Positions 18,834-27,155 of a stretch of 33,475 bases of DNA are shown piece by piece. Source of the DNA: a bacterium (GTDB lineage Bacteria > Planctomycetota > UBA1135 > GCA-002686595); assembly GCA_030426785.1 (NCBI GenBank), contig JAUHXY010000015.1:1-33475 (forward strand), in the 5' to 3' direction. The translations under genes and the position numbers were made by a program. Position 1 is the stretch's first letter. Each line of letters begins with the position of its first letter. The notes below the pieces were generated by a model, which saw only the letters and a list, made by a program, of their open reading frames with translations, was not told the DNA's origin and made no database searches.

Positions 18834-19991
18834 ATGAGCCAGCCCACCGAAGCCGCCGTTCTCGACGCCCTGCGCCAGGTCATCGACCCGGATCTGCACA
18901 AGGACATCGTCACCCTCGGATTCGTCACGCGCACCGAGATCGACGGGGGCCGCGTCGCGGTGACCATCAACCTGACCACCCCCGCGTGCCCGGTGAAGGA
19001 TCAATTGCGCGATCAGGCGCGCGGCTTGCTCGAAGCCCTGCCCGGCGTAACCGACGTGGAAGTCGAGATGACCGCCGTCGCGCCCCCCGAGCAGAAGCGC
19101 CCCGAACTGCCCGGCATCCGTCACGTCATCGCGATCTCCTCCGGCAAGGGCGGCGTGGGCAAATCCACCGTCTCGGTCAACCTAGCCTGCGCCCTGGCCC
19201 AGACCGGCGCCAAGGTTGGGCTGCTCGACTGCGACGTCTACGGCCCCGACATCCCGATGATGATGGGCTTGTCGGGCGCTCCCGACCAAATCGCTCGGGA
19301 GGGCGGCGTCGTGCTGGCACCTAAAGAGCGCTTCGGCATCAAAACCATGTCGATCGGCTACCTCATCCCGGCCGACAAACCCGCCATTTGGCGCGGGCCC
19401 ATGGTGCACAAGCTCATGCAACAGTTCTTGTCGGACGTGCAGTGGGGCGAACTCGACTACCTGTTGGTGGACATGCCGCCGGGCACGGGCGATGCGCAAC
19501 TCAGCTTGGCCAACCTGGTGCCCGTCACCGGCGCGGTGCTCGTGACGACCCCGCAAAACGTTTCGTCCTTTGACGTGGGCAAAGCGGTCACCATGTTCCG
19601 GGAAGTGAAGATCGATCTGCTCGGGATCGTCGAGAACATGTCAGGGCTCGTGATCGAAGGGCAAGTCGACCCGCAAGCAGCCGGTTCGAAGGTGCGCCTC
19701 AACGTGGGCTTGCGCGAAGAGGAGCTTGCGGTGGACGCCGAAGGGCGCTTCCAAACCACCGTGGATCTTTTCGGGCACGGCGGTGCGCACGATCTGTGCG
19801 AACGCTTCCAACTCAAGCACTTGGGGGCGATCCCTTTGCACCCCGACGTGCTGCTGGGCGGCGACGGCGGCTCCCCCATCGTGCTGTCGGCCCCCGATTC
19901 GGCGCCGGCCAAAGCCTTGAAGGAGATCGCCGGGCGCGTAGCTCAGCGCGTGGCCATCAAGGCGTTTGGGGATCTGCCGGTGCTGCAGTAG
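18834..19991 (+). CDS. mrp: Mrp/ApbC-type P-loop ATPase lacking the CxxC motif
   Basis: This 385-aa protein belongs to the Mrp/NBP35 family, which delivers iron-sulfur clusters to apoproteins. An N-terminal MIP18/DUF59 domain (1-80) contains TTPACPVKDQL. The deviant Walker A SSGKGGVGKST starts near residue 100. DCDVYGPDIP and LLVDMPPGTGDAQL are the switch and Walker B regions. After VENMSG, most members have the bridging-cluster cysteines C-x-x-C. Here about 50 residues follow without any Cys until DLFGHGGAHDLC, so the usual cluster site is missing and a lineage-specific insertion takes its place. The ATG at 18834 begins a start typical of DUF59. The 3' end overlaps the convergent hydrolase gene by 35 nt. 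Confidence 0.92.
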   Translation: MSQPTEAAVLDALRQVIDPDLHKDIVTLGFVTRTEIDGGRVAVTINLTTPACPVKDQLRDQARGLLEALPGVTDVEVEMTAVAPPEQKRPELPGIRHVIAISSGKGGVGKSTVSVNLACALAQTGAKVGLLDCDVYGPDIPMMMGLSGAPDQIAREGGVVLAPKERFGIKTMSIGYLIPADKPAIWRGPMVHKLMQQFLSDVQWGELDYLLVDMPPGTGDAQLSLANLVPVTGAVLVTTPQNVSSFDVGKAVTMFREVKIDLLGIVENMSGLVIEGQVDPQAAGSKVRLNVGLREEELAVDAEGRFQTTVDLFGHGGAHDLCERFQLKHLGAIPLHPDVLLGGDGGSPIVLSAPDSAPAKALKEIAGRVAQRVAIKAFGDLPVLQ

Positions 19992-20940
19992 CGGCGTTCA
20001 CTTCGTCCCGGAAGGCTCGCGCGTACGCGACCAAAGCCGCACAGCTGGCGGCCGGGTCGTGGATCATGGGTGCGAATCCCGGACCGGGCAGGTCGGGTAA
20101 CACCGTCACGTCAAAGTCTTGCACGAAGGCCTGTGCGGACGTCTTGCGCGTCGGGCGGAACGCTCCGTTGATGGCGCGCACCGGCATGCGCAGCTCCTTG
20201 AGCGCGGGTCGCAGGTCAAAACCGCCTAAGCCGCGCAACAAAGCCACGGCGGGCCTCGGTTGCGCCGCGCCCATTTGTTCCTGCACAAAGCGTCGCACCG
20301 GCGCTGTGGCTTGCTCGGAGAGCATCGCGCTGGAAAACGCGCCCATCTCGTGGGAGAAGTTTGCTTCTAGGGCGCGCGCAAACGGCTCAAGAGCCGAAGG
20401 CTCGTACGCTTGGCTCGGATCGTAAAGGGCGTGGAACACCACGACGCCCTGCACTTCCCGATCGTCCTGCAGTTCCCTAGCCATCTCCACCGCCACGGTC
20501 GCGCCGTAGTTGTGGCCGACGAGCACGATCGATTCGAGTCCCTGCGCCCGCACCCACGCACTCAATCCTTGTGCGATGGCTTCCGGGTCCATGGCTCCGC
20601 CATGCGCCTCCGAATCCCCGTGCCCCGGCAAGTCGACGACCCACGCCTGCGCTTCGGGCTGCGCCGTTTCGAGTTCGTGCAACAGGGGACTCCAAAAGCG
20701 CCGGTTCTCGCACCAACCGTGCACGAACACGTAGGTAGGCCCGCCTCCCGGCTCGCCGCGCACATCGAAGGCCAAAGATGGCCACTGCCCGCCGACGGGC
20801 ACCCAAAACTGAGGCCCCGCAGCCACTTCGGTGTGGAACTCCTGCGCAGGATGGGAAGAACTCTGGCAAGCGCCGAGCGCCACGCTGCCGCACAAGATCA
20901 GTCCGGCCCAAAGGCCTCGATACGAGGAGAGCGGTTGCAT
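19957..20940 (-). CDS. Alpha/beta-hydrolase-fold lipoprotein, probably catalytically dead
   Basis: This is a 327-aa lipoprotein. The signal ends in the lipobox LGAC (Cys about residue 24). The fold is clear: oxyanion strand VFVHGWCENRRFW, then LPGHGDSEAHGG, then the nucleophile elbow. The elbow reads VGHNYGA, with Asn144 (nt 20511-20509) where the family has Ser, Asp or Cys. The usual acid strand reads INGAFRPT with no Asp. The C-terminal segment PGPGFAPMIHDP has Phe289 where the catalytic His is expected; a His three residues before the Pro is displaced. All three triad positions are therefore lost or moved. I chose the ATG at 20940 for the signal peptide; upstream codons look non-coding. 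A TACAAT hexamer lies 6 nt before it. Confidence 0.88.
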   Translation of the reverse strand: MQPLSSYRGLWAGLILCGSVALGACQSSSHPAQEFHTEVAAGPQFWVPVGGQWPSLAFDVRGEPGGGPTYVFVHGWCENRRFWSPLLHELETAQPEAQAWVVDLPGHGDSEAHGGAMDPEAIAQGLSAWVRAQGLESIVLVGHNYGATVAVEMARELQDDREVQGVVVFHALYDPSQAYEPSALEPFARALEANFSHEMGAFSSAMLSEQATAPVRRFVQEQMGAAQPRPAVALLRGLGGFDLRPALKELRMPVRAINGAFRPTRKTSAQAFVQDFDVTVLPDLPGPGFAPMIHDPAASCAALVAYARAFRDEVNAATAAPADPQTP

Positions 20941-20946
20941 GGCCGG

Positions 20947-20952
20947 ATTGTA
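20947..20952 (-). promoter_or_regulatory. Possible -10 box of a leaderless transcript
   Basis: TACAAT on the minus strand ends 6 nt before the hydrolase-fold lipoprotein ATG. No convincing -35 and no Shine-Dalgarno. Confidence 0.4.
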
Positions 20953-21143
20953 GCGCACTCGCCCGCTGCTACGCGCGAGTCCTTGCAAGCGCGTTTCCAT
21001 GCGGCTTGGGCGCGCATACCCGGAGGCCTCCAGGACCGGCAGAGGCATGCCAAGCGTCCGAACCTCAGCCTGCGGTACTTTTCCGGCGCGAAGCGAGCGC
21101 CCCCCAACGAGCTTGCTTATCATCCGCGTTCATCCAGTACCCC

Positions 21144-21149
21144 TACATT
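21144..21149 (+). promoter_or_regulatory. Possible -10 box of a leaderless transcript
   Basis: TACATT ends 8 nt before the ATG of the acidic exported protein. No Shine-Dalgarno is present. The rest of the divergent 217-bp spacer (20941-21157) shows nothing clear. Confidence 0.35.
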
Positions 21150-21157
21150 GCTCCCCT

Positions 21158-22828
21158 ATGTGGACCCACACCCTACTCGGCCTTGCGCCCCTTGCCCTGC
21201 TATCCGCTTCAAGCCAGATCGCACCGCAGCCTCCCGCTGCCGCGAGCACCAGCCTTCAGCAAGAGCGGCAGCAGCGCTTGGTAGACCTAGTCCCCGCCGA
21301 GGCCTTTATGGCATTCCACTGGAACGATCCGGCCGCAATGATCTCCGAGGGAGAAGATAGCGCGTTCGTCAAGATCTTGGTGGACCCACGCTGGGCCGAT
21401 GCTTTCGGATTCGCCACCGACGAGCAAGAGACCGCCGAGGAAGACCTTGAGTCGCTGCATACGGCACTTTCCGGCATTTCTGAGGTCGTGGTTTGGCTCA
21501 ACGTCCAGGATTGGGAGTCCGTGGAGGATCCCGTTTTCTTCGGGATGATGGTAGGTGAGCCGAGCGCTTTGGACGCCTTGCAAGGACTCCACCTTGGGTT
21601 GGAAGAGGTGGAATCCTGGGATGGCATGACCCTCTACCGTTACGAAGAAGGCATGCTCCTCCGGGAGGGTTCGTGGATCGGAATTCTGTCGAGCACCGAA
21701 GCCGAAGGGGCTCGGGCAACCCTGGAAGCTTTGCGCGACCTCGCTTACCAAGATGAGGTACCAGCGGGGTTCTTCCAGCAACCCGGATTGAGCTCCGAAC
21801 GCTCGGGTGCCCACTTCGAACTTGGGATCCATCTCGAACCTTTGTGGGACGAGTTGATGGCGGAGTCCGGCGGAGAAATGCCGCAGTTTTTGCAACACGA
21901 CTTGCAGGCCATGTCTTGGATGTACGGCTCGGCCAACTTTGGGTCAGGCAACCAGTCGGATTGGGAACTGATCTTCCCTTTGGCCAAGGACGGATTCTTT
22001 TCGAGCTTGCTCGCCACCGTGGACGCGCCTACGCGCGAAGACCTCGCACGCATCCCGAAGGCGGCGATGACCTACAGCGCCGGCTCCTTGGATCTCCAAG
22101 GCGCCATCGATGTCATCATCGAAGCCATCAGTGAGATCGTCCCGGACCCCGAATCCGAATGGGAAGCTGTGTTGGAACAAGGGTCGCAAATGCTTGGGGT
22201 CGATTTGCAAGGGGATTTCATCGATCAGATCGAGGGCACGATGATCGCATTCGGTCTGGAAGATCCCTCGATCGAATTCGATGGATTGGTTGCTTATGGC
22301 ATGACGTATGTTTTGGATGTCCATGATGCTACGGCGGTGGGCAAGACCCTCGACGGCGTGTTTGGATTCCTGGGCATGATGGGACTGGGCGAAGATGTCG
22401 TGGAAGAAGAGGAAGCGGCATGGGGCCGCTCTTGGCTGGTCAATATCGAAGACATGATGGAAATTGTGGTGGGCTGCGACAGCTCCGCCATGATCTTCAG
22501 CATGGACGCTGCCGGAGTGGACGCCTATCAGGCCCTCAAGAAGGAACCGAATCCCGAGCATTCCATCCTCGCCCATGAGGGCTTGCAGTCGATCCTGAAC
22601 GCGTTTGATGAACTCCCCATGAGCGTGGGAAACACCGATTGGACATTACGCGCCGGACTGGAATCGATCGAGAGCGCTGCCGAGCTCGAAGAGGACCCGG
22701 ACTTCGAAGAGATTGCGGAGTTCATGACCATCGGCTTTGACATCGCGACCGACCATCTCAGTGGCTGGACCGGCTACACGATGGAAACCAGCAGCGACCG
22801 TCTGCGAATCTTGCTGAAGACTCGCTAG
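21158..22828 (+). CDS. Exported acidic protein, function unknown
   Basis: This 556-aa protein is not one I recognise with confidence. The N-terminus is a short signal peptide (WTHTLLGLAPLALLSASS). The mature part is very rich in Glu and Asp, with repeated D/E-rich turns (EDVVEEEEAAWG, ELEEDPDFEEIAEF). The layout, with repeated beta-hairpin and helix blocks and phrases such as AFMAFHWNDP near the start and several GLEEVESWDGMTLYRYEEG-like segments, recalls large secreted DUF3352-type proteins, but this is only a resemblance. I chose the ATG at 21158 because the signal peptide follows it; the open frame continues upstream without coding character. It is divergent from the hydrolase gene, and the Uup gene starts 11 nt after its stop. 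Confidence 0.82.
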   Translation: MWTHTLLGLAPLALLSASSQIAPQPPAAASTSLQQERQQRLVDLVPAEAFMAFHWNDPAAMISEGEDSAFVKILVDPRWADAFGFATDEQETAEEDLESLHTALSGISEVVVWLNVQDWESVEDPVFFGMMVGEPSALDALQGLHLGLEEVESWDGMTLYRYEEGMLLREGSWIGILSSTEAEGARATLEALRDLAYQDEVPAGFFQQPGLSSERSGAHFELGIHLEPLWDELMAESGGEMPQFLQHDLQAMSWMYGSANFGSGNQSDWELIFPLAKDGFFSSLLATVDAPTREDLARIPKAAMTYSAGSLDLQGAIDVIIEAISEIVPDPESEWEAVLEQGSQMLGVDLQGDFIDQIEGTMIAFGLEDPSIEFDGLVAYGMTYVLDVHDATAVGKTLDGVFGFLGMMGLGEDVVEEEEAAWGRSWLVNIEDMMEIVVGCDSSAMIFSMDAAGVDAYQALKKEPNPEHSILAHEGLQSILNAFDELPMSVGNTDWTLRAGLESIESAAELEEDPDFEEIAEFMTIGFDIATDHLSGWTGYTMETSSDRLRILLKTR

Positions 22829-22831
22829 AGT
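22826..22831 (+). promoter_or_regulatory. Possible -10 box before uup
   Basis: TAGAGT includes the stop codon of the upstream gene and ends 8 nt before the uup ATG, which has no Shine-Dalgarno. It is compatible with a leaderless transcript, or else uup is read by coupling. Confidence 0.25.
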
Positions 22832-22839
22832 CCTGCGCC

Positions 22840-24639
22840 ATGGCTGAATGGATCGGCTCAGGCCTCGGCATGAGCTTCGGAGCGGCACCGCTGCTCGACA
22901 ACGCGAAACTGATCATCGACCAGGGCGAGCGCATCGCCCTGGTCGGTCGCAATGGGTCGGGCAAGTCGACCTTGCTGAAGATCATCGCGGGGCTGCAGGA
23001 GCCGGACGCTGGGGAGATCTCGGTGCGACCGGGGTTGACGATCGCGGGCCTCGCCCAGGACGTGCCCGCCGACCTCGCGGGCACGGCGGCGCAATACCTC
23101 GCTACCACCCTGCGCGAACACGGCGTGCACGAGGACTGGGAGATCGAGAAGCGCAGCGAGCAGAGCCTCGCCGCCGTCGGCATCGCCCCCGAAACCTCTA
23201 TCGCGCATCTTTCGGCGGGCAACGCGCGCCGGGTCTTGCTGGCGCGCTCCTTGGTGCTTGAGCCGGATCTGTTGCTGCTCGATGAGCCCACCAACCACCT
23301 GGATTTGGAGACGATCCTGCGGCTGGAAGCCTTGCTCGCCCGTCGCCAAGGCGCCTTGGTCTTGGTCACCCACGACCGCATGTTTCTGCGCAAGGTGGCC
23401 ACGCGCATCGTGGACCTGGATCGCGGTCAGCTCGAAAGCTACGACTGCGATTACGACACCTACTTGGATCGGAAGGAAGCCAAGCTAGAGGAAGAACAGC
23501 GCCAAAACGCCCTGTTCGACAAGAAACTCGCCCAAGAGGAGGCCTGGATTCGGCGCGGCATCAAAGCCCGCCGCACCCGCAACCAAGGCCGCGTGCGCGC
23601 CCTGCAGGCCATGCGCAAGGAGCGTGCGGCCCGGCGCGAGAAAGTCGGGCTCGTGCAAGCCGAACTGCAAGAGGCCGACCGCGGCGGCGAAATCGTCCTG
23701 CGCGGACAAGGCCTGACCCACGCATTCGGCGACGGCCCGCCCCTGTTCCAAAAACTCGACTTTACGCTCTGGCGCGGCGATCGCATCGGTGTGCTCGGTC
23801 CGAATGGCTGCGGCAAGTCGACGCTCTTGCGCATCCTGCTGGGCGAGTTGGTGCCCGACTCCGGCACGGTGAAACGCGGCACGAGCGTGGCTCTAGGCCG
23901 CTTCGACCAGCTGCACGGCCAACTCGACCCGGGCAAAACCGTGCAGGAAAACGTGTGCGACGACGGGGATCAGATCACCGTGGCGGGTCGTTCGCGCCAC
24001 ATCATGGGGTACTTGCAGGAGTTCCTGTTCACCCCCGATCAGATCCGCGGCCCCATCACGCACCTCTCGGGCGGCGAACGCAATCGCTTGCAACTGGCCA
24101 AAATCCTGGCGACGCCCTGCAACCTTCTGGTGCTCGACGAGCCCACCAACGACTTGGACGTGGAGACCTTGGAGCTGCTCGAAGAGATCCTGCTCGGCTT
24201 CCAGGGAACCCTCCTGATCGTCAGCCACGACCGCGAATTCCTCAGCAACGTGGCCACGGGCGCGTTGATCTTCGACGGCCAAGGCGGCGTGCGCGAGTAC
24301 GCGGGTGGATTCGACGATTGGTCGCAACTCTCGGCCGAAGCCGCGCCCGCCAAGCCCAAAAAGGCTCCCGCATCCAAACCCAAGACAGATCGCCCCCGCC
24401 GACTGACCTACAAAGAAACCGAGGAGCTCAAGGGCCTGCCCGCACACATCGAAGCCCTCGAAACCCAAATCGGCGACCTCAACACCTTCTTGGCCGACCC
24501 CGAGACCTACCAAAACGCGGGCGACCAAGTCGCGGACGCCACCAGCCAACTGCAAACCCTGCAAGCCGACCTCGAATCCGCCTACGAGCGCTGGCAGGAG
24601 CTCGAGGCCATCCTCGAGGCTTCGGGACGTACCCTATAG
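22840..24639 (+). CDS. uup: ABC-F ATPase, Uup type
   Basis: This is a cytoplasmic 599-aa ABC-F protein with two nucleotide-binding domains and no membrane part. Members act on the ribosome; Uup also has a DNA-binding C-terminal coiled coil. Domain 1 has GRNGSGKST and LLLLDEPTNHLDLET. The linker (about 205-275) contains the charged helices RKEAKLEEEQRQN and the RRTRNQGRVRAL signature. Domain 2 has GPNGCGKST, LSGGERNRLQLA and LVLDEPTNDLDVET. After a Lys/Pro/Ala hinge (AKPKKAPASKPK), a coiled coil (about 525-597) ends the protein, which supports Uup over EttA. The first signature is LSAGNARRV, not LSGGQ. It lies 11 nt after the acidic protein gene. Confidence 0.92.
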   Translation: MAEWIGSGLGMSFGAAPLLDNAKLIIDQGERIALVGRNGSGKSTLLKIIAGLQEPDAGEISVRPGLTIAGLAQDVPADLAGTAAQYLATTLREHGVHEDWEIEKRSEQSLAAVGIAPETSIAHLSAGNARRVLLARSLVLEPDLLLLDEPTNHLDLETILRLEALLARRQGALVLVTHDRMFLRKVATRIVDLDRGQLESYDCDYDTYLDRKEAKLEEEQRQNALFDKKLAQEEAWIRRGIKARRTRNQGRVRALQAMRKERAARREKVGLVQAELQEADRGGEIVLRGQGLTHAFGDGPPLFQKLDFTLWRGDRIGVLGPNGCGKSTLLRILLGELVPDSGTVKRGTSVALGRFDQLHGQLDPGKTVQENVCDDGDQITVAGRSRHIMGYLQEFLFTPDQIRGPITHLSGGERNRLQLAKILATPCNLLVLDEPTNDLDVETLELLEEILLGFQGTLLIVSHDREFLSNVATGALIFDGQGGVREYAGGFDDWSQLSAEAAPAKPKKAPASKPKTDRPRRLTYKETEELKGLPAHIEALETQIGDLNTFLADPETYQNAGDQVADATSQLQTLQADLESAYERWQELEAILEASGRTL

Positions 24640-24688
24640 TCCCACGCGATGGCTGCGCGTGCCTGAGCTACACTCCCCAGGAATACCC

Positions 24689-27013
24689 ATGCGCCACTCT
24701 TGCATTCTGGCCACCGTCTTTGCCTTGGCCCTGGTTCCCTCGGTCGAGGCGCAAGGATCCGCGCAGGACTACGCACGGGCCGCAAGCCTCAGCGAACGCT
24801 ACCGCAACAAGGTGCGCGCATTCCGGCCCGAGGTGCGTTGGCTGGAGGATGGGTCTGGGGCTTGGTGGGTGCAACGGGAAGAGGATCGATCGCTGCGTTA
24901 CGTGCGCATCGATTTGCCCTCGGGGAAGAGGCGCAGTTCCGCGCAGCCCCAGGAGCTGGGGCTGCCCGTCGCCGACTTGCTCCTGACCCCGCAGCGGGGT
25001 TGGAAGCCTTCGCGCAATGGGGGTGAACCCTCCTCGATCGAGTTTGTCAACCGCTTCGATCGACCGGTGCGGCTCTTTTGGGTGGCGAACGACGGTCGCC
25101 TCGTGGCGTACGGCGAGATCCCGGCCCAAGGCCGCCGCGACATGAGCACCTACGACCAGCACGTCTTCGTGCTCGACTTTGCCGCCAACGATTTAGCGGG
25201 TGTCTTCACCGCCCAAGCGGAACCTCGCCAAGCCATCCTCGACGAAGAATCGCGCCGCATCGCGATGTCGCCCGCGGAAGAGTCCACGACTCCCCCGCCA
25301 CCCGTGCACCTTGAGATTCGCGACCACAACGTCGTGGCCGTGCAGTCCGGTGGCAGCACCCAAGCTTGGACAGAGGATGGGTCCGCCGACGATGCCTACG
25401 AAAGCACGTTTCACTGGTCGCCGGATGGGCGCCGGGTCTTGGGTTTTCAGACAACCCGGGTCGAAACGCGCGAAATCCCGCTGATCGACTCGCGGCCAGA
25501 CGACCAAGTTCAGCCGCGGCTGAGCATGACGCGCTACCGCAAACCGGGGGACCGCATTCCGCAGCGCCGCCCGCGGCTCTTCGACGTGGCCCAAGGCCGA
25601 GCGATCCCGGTGGACGACACGCCCTTCCAGGATTCGTTTTCGGTGGGTCGCGTGCACTGGTTGCCCGACAGCTCGGAGGTGACCTGTCTCACGAACCAGC
25701 GCGGGCACCAACGCGTCTCCCTGCACGCCATTCACGCGGAAACCGGCGCCGTGCGCACGATCGTCGAGGAACGCAGCAAAACGTTCGTCGACTACAGCCA
25801 GAAGCTGCGCTGGCATTGGTTGAAGGGCGGCAAGCAGCTCCTGTGGGCCAGCGAGCGCAGCGGCCACAACCACTTGTACCTGGTCGATGCGAAGCGCGGC
25901 CAAGTGCTGCGCGCCTTGACCCAGGGTCCCTGGCAAGTACGCGGTATCGAAGCGGTTGATGAGGAACGCGGGGTGGTGTTCTTTCGGGCCCTGGGAGTGC
26001 ACGCGGGGCAGGATCCCTACTTCGTGCACGGCGCGCGGGTGGATTTGGATGGTTCCAACCTGCGCTTCTTGACCGAGGCCAACGGGTCCCACCGTTGGAC
26101 CTTGAGCCCCGATCATCGCTGGTTCCTCGACCGCTGGTCGCGCATCGATCAGCCTTCTGTGACCGAACTGCGCAGCGCTGAGACGGGGAAACTCGTGGCC
26201 GAACTCGGTCGCGATGACGCGAGCGAACTCTTGGCCGCCGGCTATGTCCCCCCCGAAGCGTTCGTGGCCAAGGGCCGCGACGGAGAGACCGACATCTACG
26301 GGATCATCACGCGTCCTTCGAACTTTGATCCCAAGCGACGCTATCCCGTCATCGAACAGATCTATGCAGGGCCTCACGATCACTTCGTGCCCAAGACCTG
26401 GGGTTTGCAACTCAGCCAACGCCGGCTCGCCGATCTGGGGTTCCTGGTCGTGCAAATCGACGGCATGGGCACCAATTGGCGTGGCAAGGCCTTTCACGAC
26501 GTTTGTTGGCAGAACCTCCAAGACGCCGGCCTGCCCGATCGCATCGCTTGGATGCAAACGGCCGCCAAAGTGAAGCCCGAAATGGACTTGGAGCGTGTCG
26601 GCATTTACGGCGGCAGCGCGGGAGGCCAGAGCGCCTTGGCCGCGCTGTTGCACCACGGCGACTTTTACGACGCCGCGGCGGCTGACTGCGGTTGTCACGA
26701 CAACCGCATGGACAAAATTTGGTGGAACGAGGCGTGGATGGGTCGCATGGGCCCCCATTACGCGGACAACTCCAATGTGACCCACGCGCATCAGCTGCAA
26801 GGCGATCTCCTGCTGACCGTGGGCGAGTTGGATCGCAACGTGGATCCCGCTTCCACTCTGCAGGTGGTCGATGCCTTGATCGCCGCGGACAAGGACTTTG
26901 AGTTCGTTTGGGTGCCCGGCGCAGGCCATGGAGTCGGCGAAAGCCCCTACCTGTTCCGCCGCCGGCAGGACTTCTTCGTGCGCGCGCTCTACGGCCTCGA
27001 GCCGCGCCATTGA
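24689..27013 (+). CDS. Exported S9 family peptidase (dipeptidyl-peptidase IV type)
   Basis: This 774-aa serine peptidase is probably periplasmic and removes dipeptides from the N-termini of peptides. A signal peptide ends at SVEAQG. An N-terminal beta-propeller domain (about 30-500) has the family's STFHWSPDGRRVLGF-like blades. The C-terminal alpha/beta-hydrolase domain keeps the full triad: Ser643 in GGSAGGQS, Asp715 in GELDRNVDP, His747 in GAGHGVGES. The start is the ATG at 24689, with AGGA (24679-24682) at a good distance; a GTG at 24659 would spoil the signal peptide. A TACACT hexamer (24669-24674) lies upstream. It stands between uup and the candidate selenoprotein gene and looks intact. 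Confidence 0.95.
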   Translation: MRHSCILATVFALALVPSVEAQGSAQDYARAASLSERYRNKVRAFRPEVRWLEDGSGAWWVQREEDRSLRYVRIDLPSGKRRSSAQPQELGLPVADLLLTPQRGWKPSRNGGEPSSIEFVNRFDRPVRLFWVANDGRLVAYGEIPAQGRRDMSTYDQHVFVLDFAANDLAGVFTAQAEPRQAILDEESRRIAMSPAEESTTPPPPVHLEIRDHNVVAVQSGGSTQAWTEDGSADDAYESTFHWSPDGRRVLGFQTTRVETREIPLIDSRPDDQVQPRLSMTRYRKPGDRIPQRRPRLFDVAQGRAIPVDDTPFQDSFSVGRVHWLPDSSEVTCLTNQRGHQRVSLHAIHAETGAVRTIVEERSKTFVDYSQKLRWHWLKGGKQLLWASERSGHNHLYLVDAKRGQVLRALTQGPWQVRGIEAVDEERGVVFFRALGVHAGQDPYFVHGARVDLDGSNLRFLTEANGSHRWTLSPDHRWFLDRWSRIDQPSVTELRSAETGKLVAELGRDDASELLAAGYVPPEAFVAKGRDGETDIYGIITRPSNFDPKRRYPVIEQIYAGPHDHFVPKTWGLQLSQRRLADLGFLVVQIDGMGTNWRGKAFHDVCWQNLQDAGLPDRIAWMQTAAKVKPEMDLERVGIYGGSAGGQSALAALLHHGDFYDAAAADCGCHDNRMDKIWWNEAWMGRMGPHYADNSNVTHAHQLQGDLLLTVGELDRNVDPASTLQVVDALIAADKDFEFVWVPGAGHGVGESPYLFRRRQDFFVRALYGLEPRH

Positions 27014-27155
27014 CCCCTACGGTTCCAGCCTCGGACCGGCTTTGTAAAACCGCTCGGCTCACCGAGTTTGGTTCCTAACATGGAGGGGCGGGGCCCGTAA
27101 GGCCTCAAGACCCAGTGGGAAGCGCCAGCACCTCCCACGCAACCCCCTTTCCCTC

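Noticed and set aside
25193-27010. A 605-residue open frame on the minus strand
   Set aside because: It is antisense to the S9 peptidase, whose motifs are complete.
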